Origin: Apostichopus japonicus
Taxonomy: Eukaryota > Echinodermata > Holothuroidea > Aspidochirotida > Stichopodidae
DNA: 64,000 nucleotides
Reading direction: 5' to 3'
Assembly (NCBI RefSeq): GCF_037975245.1
Contig: NC_092562.1
Location: 26,920,054-26,984,053 of the forward strand
The notes below the pieces were generated by a model. The model worked only from the letters and a program-made list of their open reading frames with translations, searched no databases and was not told where the DNA came from. How positions within the stretch are numbered: position 1 is the stretch's first letter; every line of letters starts with the position of its first letter. The position numbers were made by a program, and so were the translations under genes. Positions 57,255-64,000 of the stretch are shown here, piece after piece.

Positions 57255-59197
57255 AACACTGCCTTGTGTTAAATAAGGTTAAAACTAGCCTCACAAGTTA
57301 CTAGTCAAGGACTGCTATACCACATTTTCCTGTTACATTTACATTTAATGCATATTTGTTCAATTCTACACCTTTCCCATGGTCTGCAAATAAGTAAAAG
57401 AGGGTTGGGGCTACCGAGAAGAAGCAAAGTACATCACCAACTAACACTAACAGCTGGATTAAGCCAGGCCATGCCCATGTCAGGGCACATTTTGGGAGAA
57501 GCCAGTATATATTATATTTATGCATCTGAACCATGCAAATTGAGGTGTTTAGTTGTACTGTACCTTGCAGATTTTTTATATACTTGTGTCTCAATTAAGG
57601 ACTCACAAGTCAGAATTTGTTCTATGAATACTGTAAACCAGCCAATTATATAGACCTATATTGATGATTCTGCCATACATTTTTGACAACTACTGTAAGT
57701 TACACATAAGTATAGCCCAACACAATGTATTTTAATACAGAGAAGTCAAAATGATACCCAGACTGACAATGACACATGGTATGAGCACTATGCTGGCTAT
57801 ACCTGGGACTATAGCATCCCAATTGCTAGTAAACAGCAGAGATCTGTGTTTTCCCGGGCTTACTTTAGTTCTAGTTCATTGTTATAACATTACTTACCTT
57901 CAGGTGTAAATTATGGCAGAAATCATGCTCTTCAACAACAACACTGACACGGCAGGGCTGAATCTGAACTGTATCAACTCTGGAACAATGAAATTCCAAG
58001 TATAATTTGCTAATTTGTACTGCCCAAACATCATCTATAGTTGTTCAACTGTGTTACTTTTGATTACCGTTGCTAAGTAAATTTCATGAAACTTCCTTTC
58101 CATAGTCCTTCAACTATGGTAATGCAATCTTGAATTTAAGCCTACTGAAATATGTTGGAGACTTGGAGTAGCATCATCTTCACCATTCTTTAAAATAATG
58201 TCAAACATTACAAAATGCAAGTTGCTATGTGAGACAAAAGCTCAGCCAAAAGTGAGTTATATGATCTCAACCCTGAAAATCCATTTTTTTAGCTAAATAA
58301 GAATTTTCCCCTTCAAAATCACTCAAGCATGAAATCATGAAACATTTCACCTGAAATATCAACGGCTACAGTAGCCTGACCATTTTAGCCTATAATTTGC
58401 TTTTTTGGGGCTAAACTGAGAGAAATCACATTTCTTATAAGCGTATCACAATTATTCTTCTCCATTGACTAACACACTAAACTTGTCTTCCTTAGAGGGC
58501 CCCTAGAGCATAGCAGATATGCCCTTTATGGCATTCCTACCCATTTCCTCATAGCTGATGACTTGGCCTATCATGGCACTTGTTAATTCCATACCTTTAA
58601 CGTCAAGATTTTGAGCTGCAAGGGGTGAAAGTTTAGAGCAGTGGTCCCGCTCCTTTGAAATGGCTATCCGGGCAAAATCTCACCATTTCTACTTCATTTT
58701 TCTAAGATAGGTCAAGTCTCCTTCAATTGTCCTGATTTTCATATCATCTGTACTTTAACTTGTATTCTTAAAACTGTCCTAGTAATAAAATCAGTGATGA
58801 TACCTGGAAATAAGCCCAAAAATAATTTTCCTGAGGGTGGCCGATATACATTGCCATATTGTGGTACACTGTCTAAGTGGTCAGTCTGATCATTTCATGC
58901 AATGTCTTTATTGAACAACTTTGCAACTGAACACAAATAAGTTCCAGACCTATAGTTGAAGTGAATATACTGCAAACAGTAATCTTGGCGCTTTATACCC
59001 AATTAGGCAGTAACTTTGCTGATGTTCCATTCAATATACAGCACCTATACTGTACCTGAGAGTGACAGAGTGACAATGGTTTATTCCCATCATCCCCTCA
59101 TCCCCATTTTACACTGCACATAACCAGTAAACAGTTTCCTACAGGAAATTTTACCACACTGTATTTCTCCTCAAGGGGTATTTGCATTTCCCCTTAA

Positions 59198-59697
59198 AGC
59201 AGCATTTTGCGTTGGGTCGCTTTTTTCCACCTTTTTAACATACATCTGCATCGATTTTTTTACATGTATCAATCATAAAACAGCAAACTAAGATACCATC
59301 CAAGTTTCACCCTGCCAAGAGCATTAATTAGCGAGTAATTAACGATTTATGTCGATAACGAGTAAGAGTGTCCTCGACAAAGTTTTCAATCTCCAAATCC
59401 ACTACTTTGAATTCCACCAATCAGTGAATAGTATGTTTATTCATGAGCATTTTGCGTTTGGTCGCCGTTTTCTACTCTTTTGACATGTCCATCAAGTTTT
59501 TTACATACATGAAATCACAAAACAGCAAACTAAGATATTAGCCAAGTTTTTCCCTGCCAACAACGTTAGTTGGCGAGCATTCCACATCCAAAATTTGAAG
59601 TAAGATTTAAGTAGATAAGCCAATTATGTATGTCGTTATGGCATAGTGGAGTCAGTGAGGTTGAAAAAAATCATAGAAAAGGACGCAAAATGCTGCT
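59198..59697. mobile_element. MITE with TTAA target duplication, copy B (internally deleted)
   Basis: TTAA lies at 59194-59197 and 59698-59701. The termini AGCAGCATTTTGCG and CGCAAAATGCTGCT match perfectly. It lacks 114 internal bases present in copy A, with a 3-base ATT overlap at the junction. Confidence 0.75.
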
Positions 59698-60432
59698 TTA
59701 AAGTCATATGTCGTAGCGTCTACCTACTGACAAGTGATGTACTTTAAAATCCTAGGCTGCGTCTAGAGGTAATCTTTTCTCATGAGCTTTCCTATTTATT
59801 CAATACTGCTGTGTACTGTAGAAAGTAAAATGCAAAGTAACAAAGTACAGTTTACTGTATAGAGTAAATGTAAGTTTATCACGTAGAGGAAGCTGGAAAA
59901 ACTCTGTTGCGATGCATGGTCAGAAAGTTCCTGTTCGAGCTGGCTCTTGCAAGTTAATAAGAAATTTTTGGTAGAACAGACAATTTAGCAGTTTGGTGTG
60001 AAGAGGAAGTGTCTTCGATATTTCTCCAAAGATGGGCGTGAACTTATGCAAACCTCAAATATCACATTTTACCAATATTTTGGGTATTTCAAGGTCAAAT
60101 TCGGTCACAATTAAAAGGTTTATTTTTGGTTTTTAATACAAAACTAGTAAGATATGTATAGTTATGATGCAAAGAATGAGCTAAAACATATTTTATATTA
60201 GTTATTAATGCTCTGATGAGCAGCTTAAAGTGGCGTATATGAGAGTAACATCAGCCCTACAGAAACATGCATACAAGGGGAAATAGCACTGGTAACATTG
60301 TATCTGCATTCAAGGAGACCATGTTAAACATCATTAGAATCTATTGAAATGTATTAAAAGTGTTCTGTCTTTGACTCCCTCCCCCCAACACCCCCCCCCC
60401 AAACACCCTCCCCTAGTGCACTATGCAGATTT

Positions 60433-61718
60433 GTATACAGTATATTACTGACTTTTACTGCAAAGAGACTGCATAGCACATGCATTCAAGGTATACTGAA
60501 TTATTTGGTATGGTAATCTTCTGCTTCAAATTGTCTGTATGCATGCGTAACCCAACCCCCCCCCCCCCCTTCCACTCACATCTTCTACCCAACCCTATAT
60601 CAGAATAGAAAATGAATGCGTACCAGTGCATACATGCACAGTGTGTACTTTATATGTGTGTTCAGTACAGTGTTATTTTACACCAAGCACTAAATAAAAA
60701 CACAGTCCCACTGTCCACAATCATGTGCAGTACTACACACTGTACATTTCATTTCATTTATTTGTTTCCACATTCAAAAGGTATTACACAATAATAGAAT
60801 AAAATGTATGTGACAAGTGGAGGAGGTCTGAGAAAGCCGAGGCTCTTTCGAGGCAGACCCGCCACCCCCCCCCCCAACAATATAAGAAAAGAAAAAAAAA
60901 ATGAATTGCACACACAAATAAACTATGTTACATAAGATAACATGATACTATTTAAAGAATTATCATATTATATACGTAATGACAAAAAAAGACAAAAAAA
61001 AACATGTATGTAATGGTGATTCAATTCAATACTGTGCATATTTCAATGTCATATTAATATATTACAGTATATACTTGCAATGTAGTGTCTGCTTCTGCTA
61101 TAATTCACTAAGTTAAAAGTCTTTTATAATTTAAAATGAAGTTGAACCAGTGTACATATGTAGTACATATAGTACACACTATACATATAGTACACACTAT
61201 ACATACATGTACAGTGTGTACTATGTATACATGTTCAGTACAGTGTTATTTTACACCAAGCACAATAAATTAGTCCCACTGTTTGCATGCAATCATGTAC
61301 AGTACATACTGTACATGTATGTACTGGTCATTCAATTCAATACTGTGCATATTTCAATGTCATATTAATATATTACTTGCAATGTAGTGTCTGCGAACTG
61401 CTATAATTCACTAAATTAAAAGACTTATAGTATAAACTGAATGTTTAAGCAGTTTAACCTGTTATATATATATTTAAATTAGTTTAACCTGTACTAAACA
61501 TGTACACACATATAGAACACACTGTACATGTATATGCACTGGTTCACATTCATTTTCTATTCTGATATAGGGTCGGGTAGAGGATGTGGGTGGGAGGGGG
61601 GTGAGTTACATGTAAACAGACAATTTGAAGTGCAGATTACAACCATATATAATTCAATACCTTGAGTGCATGTGTTATGCAGTCTCTTTGCAGTAAAACT
61701 CAGTCACATACTGTATGC
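60433..61718. mobile_element. Foldback element with ~220-base inverted ends, copy B
   Basis: Counterpart of 19518-20803 with the same arms and internal direct repeats. The C-run lengths differ. Confidence 0.65.
60745..60866 (-). mobile_element. LINE 3' tail, copy B
   Basis: Counterpart of 19824-19945, with the same AATAAATGAAATGAAATG end on the minus strand. Confidence 0.5.
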
Positions 61719-62207
61719 ATATAAGAAGGGTAATTCTCCTGAAGGGCTTAATGCCTGATTATTGCTTTAATTCTTTTTAAAGGCAGTGATCGAGACTCGC
61801 CCCAAACCGCGTGCAGCCATCTGAGAAAGTTAACTTTCCGTTGCTTGCAAGTGACGTTTTGTTCGTGTCGCTACAAAATGCAGACAGTACAGTAATGAAA
61901 CCTGATACGTTGTTATCTTTAGCTGGACCTGAGATGTCCATCGCTGTATTGCATGTACACTGTGCTGTGGTTATTGACCGCAGCTGTACAGTATGTACTG
62001 ACTGTACACTTGTGTCTAATTACCAATGGTAGCAAGCTGTGTGTGTGTATTTTCTATGATCAATGGTGGTGTCTAACACTTCTGTTATACCTCATTCGAA
62101 ACTAGGTCAGATAACCGGCATTAGACGTTTTTTTGTGCGCGAGTCTTCACACCCTTTAAATTCCTGGCAAAAAATGCTGGCAACAGATATGTAGTAATAA
62201 CGTGCTG

Positions 62208-62452
62208 CAGTGGTGGATCCAGGGTTTATGAAAGAGGGGGATCATTTTAGGACATCACATGAGAGCACTGACAGCTTGTCTACATTGAAGGGGGGAGGGG
62301 GATTTCTGGGGTTTATCTCACAGAAAATTGTAAAAGAGGAGCCTTTCTACCCCACCCACCAAAAAATCCAATGTACAATAATTTACAATGATGCACACAC
62401 AGAATTAGGGGACTCAATCAGCCTGGTTGGGCATCCCCTGGATCTGTGCCTG
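62208..62452. mobile_element. hAT-like MITE, copy B
   Basis: Counterpart of 21292-21536. The right end reads GGATCTGTGCCTG, one base from copy A. Confidence 0.5.
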
Positions 62453-62614
62453 GTGTGTGTACCTGTGTATGTATATGAAACATTTACCAATTTGTAAATA
62501 TCTCAAGAAGTGAAAGTTTGTTAAATTTCAAATGTGGTGTAGTGACAGTTTCAAACTGTCAATTGAATCCCCAAACTCTTTTCTTGATACTTCAATGCAT
62601 TTCTGTGTGGGCCA

Positions 62615-63305
62615 TTTGGACATTTGAGGTTGCTGCCTGGGCCCTGTTGCAGGAAAAAAATATAATTCTTTGGATATCCCAATGGCCAATGTGGCCAACA
62701 CCACTAAACTAATGCTGTCTGTGTACATATATGCTCAAATTATGTGTGATCCCTGAGCCTTTTATGGATGTTCCCTGGGGCCCGGTACAGATAAAAGTTC
62801 TAAATGGTATTTTTTGCAAATTATGCAAACTACACAAATAATCATTGTCTTTTTGCACACGATTGAATCTAGTGTGGCTCATGAGCCCTTTCAGGCCTAT
62901 CTGGACTCAGGTACAGTAGAGGGTACAAATTTAGTCATTGATATTTTTGAATATCCATGGAACTATAGGGTTCAGCCCCACTAAAAAGAATCAACTAATT
63001 GAACTCTTGACATTATTAAATCATGTGTATGCCACAGGATCTTTTTGGCCGATGCCTGGTTCCTGGTACATCATACAGTTGCTGTATTGGTATTTTGGGA
63101 TATCCAATGTCCAAAAGTTCAATGCCACTTAGAGAATCATCCTGCTCTCTTTCCATATAAATGAATCATATGTGGACCACAGGACCATTATTGGCTGCTG
63201 CCTGGATGGGCCCTGGTACAGCAAAAAATTGGTGTATTTTCAGATACCCTTTATCTAACAGGTATATACTGCAAAAAAGAGATTATCCTTGTCTCTTTTC
63301 AAGTT
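62615..63305 (+). repeat. Degenerate ~145-base minisatellite, copy B
   Basis: Counterpart of 21700-22390. Confidence 0.5.
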
Positions 63306-64000
63306 TTTATTTTTTTTATTTGAAGGAACCTAGACAACATACATGCACAGAGTGTGAAAGGTAGCACACATAACCTTGAATCCTGGTCATAAACCAACAT
63401 AACATACCCATCCAACCCTTAGTCTCTTTTCACATGCATATTCAGGGTTCCCAGTTCAGTGGAGTATAGCATCGATGGGTCAAAGTAAACACAGTCAAAG
63501 TGCAGTGCAATACAATAAACTAGGCTCATACTGTATCACTCATACTGTATCACTGCAAGATGCCAGTCATTATCATAATGTCACAAATCAATTTATATCA
63601 CATGATCACTGCTTTTTGCAAATTCTCACTTTGTAACAAGAAAATAACAAGTTAAGACCAAATTTTACAGTTGTTCCCGCATTAAGATTACTTCATTTTT
63701 CGAATTTGTGAACAGGAGAGCATAAAGGGTTATGTGTGAATTTGGGGAAGAAGATGTTATATCCATTCAAAGTTACAAAGTAGGAAGAAATTCCTTCCAC
63801 ACATTTTTTAGTTGCCCTATGGTTTACATTTCTTTAAATTTAATCTATTTGTATGTTGATTAGTGGCAATGGAACTAATCCCTAAAATCAATACGCTTTA
63901 TCTCCCATCATGCAAGGTGAAGTCATCTGCCCCAAAGCAAACAAGATTATTTCATTTATGTAGAACAAGAATCCAGAGTTGATTGTTGAGGTGTTCACCT

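Overview
The window is animal genomic DNA, AT-rich and dominated by introns and repeats. There are no operons, no ribosome-binding-site-led genes and no long open frames. Coding capacity appears only as short exons bounded by AG/GT splice signals with consistent phase-1 junctions. The EGF, EGF, Ig, FN3, FN3 exon series of a Tie-type receptor, together with Penelope-like, LINE, SINE-like, hAT-like and TTAA-type element relics, suggests a marine invertebrate, probably a deuterostome such as an echinoderm. The species is inference only.

Layout. Positions 1-2142 hold no gene I can support. Positions 2143-10607 (+) carry six exons of a partial Tie-like extracellular region. The fifth exon is one base short and breaks the frame, and no kinase or convincing membrane exon of this gene follows. 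An intron of this locus holds a Penelope-like retroelement 3' end with a hammerhead-like motif (about 6620-7300). At 10792 a TA microsatellite begins, and just after it starts a segment of at least 12.2 kb (10858-23086). That segment is repeated in the same orientation, nearly identically, at 51703-64000, where the window ends. It is mostly mobile-element debris: a TTAA-flanked MITE, a long-inverted-repeat foldback element carrying a LINE tail, a hAT-like MITE and degenerate minisatellites.

Positions 23087-51702 are single-copy in this window. They hold a ~145-bp minisatellite (24863-25610), a 15-bp GGGAATTGTCC-type repeat (26215-26370), a LINE reverse-transcriptase relic (28470-29210), a ~297-bp tandem repeat (29826-30735) and exon-like fragments of an unrecognised broken gene (28019-32362). 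They also hold a ~73-unit 65-bp satellite with an inverted first unit (32396-37215), a nested inverted-repeat cluster (38990-39270), a tRNA-derived SINE-like unit (about 40346-40620) and a ~12-unit 855-bp satellite (40650-51075) in which each unit has a perfect 16-bp hairpin and a G-quadruplex-type tract. A 350-bp TA microsatellite (51349-51704) then leads into the second segment copy.

No set of genes here works together as a pathway. The main points are the damaged receptor gene, the large duplication (true segmental duplication or a retained second haplotype in the assembly) and two structured satellites that appear undescribed.
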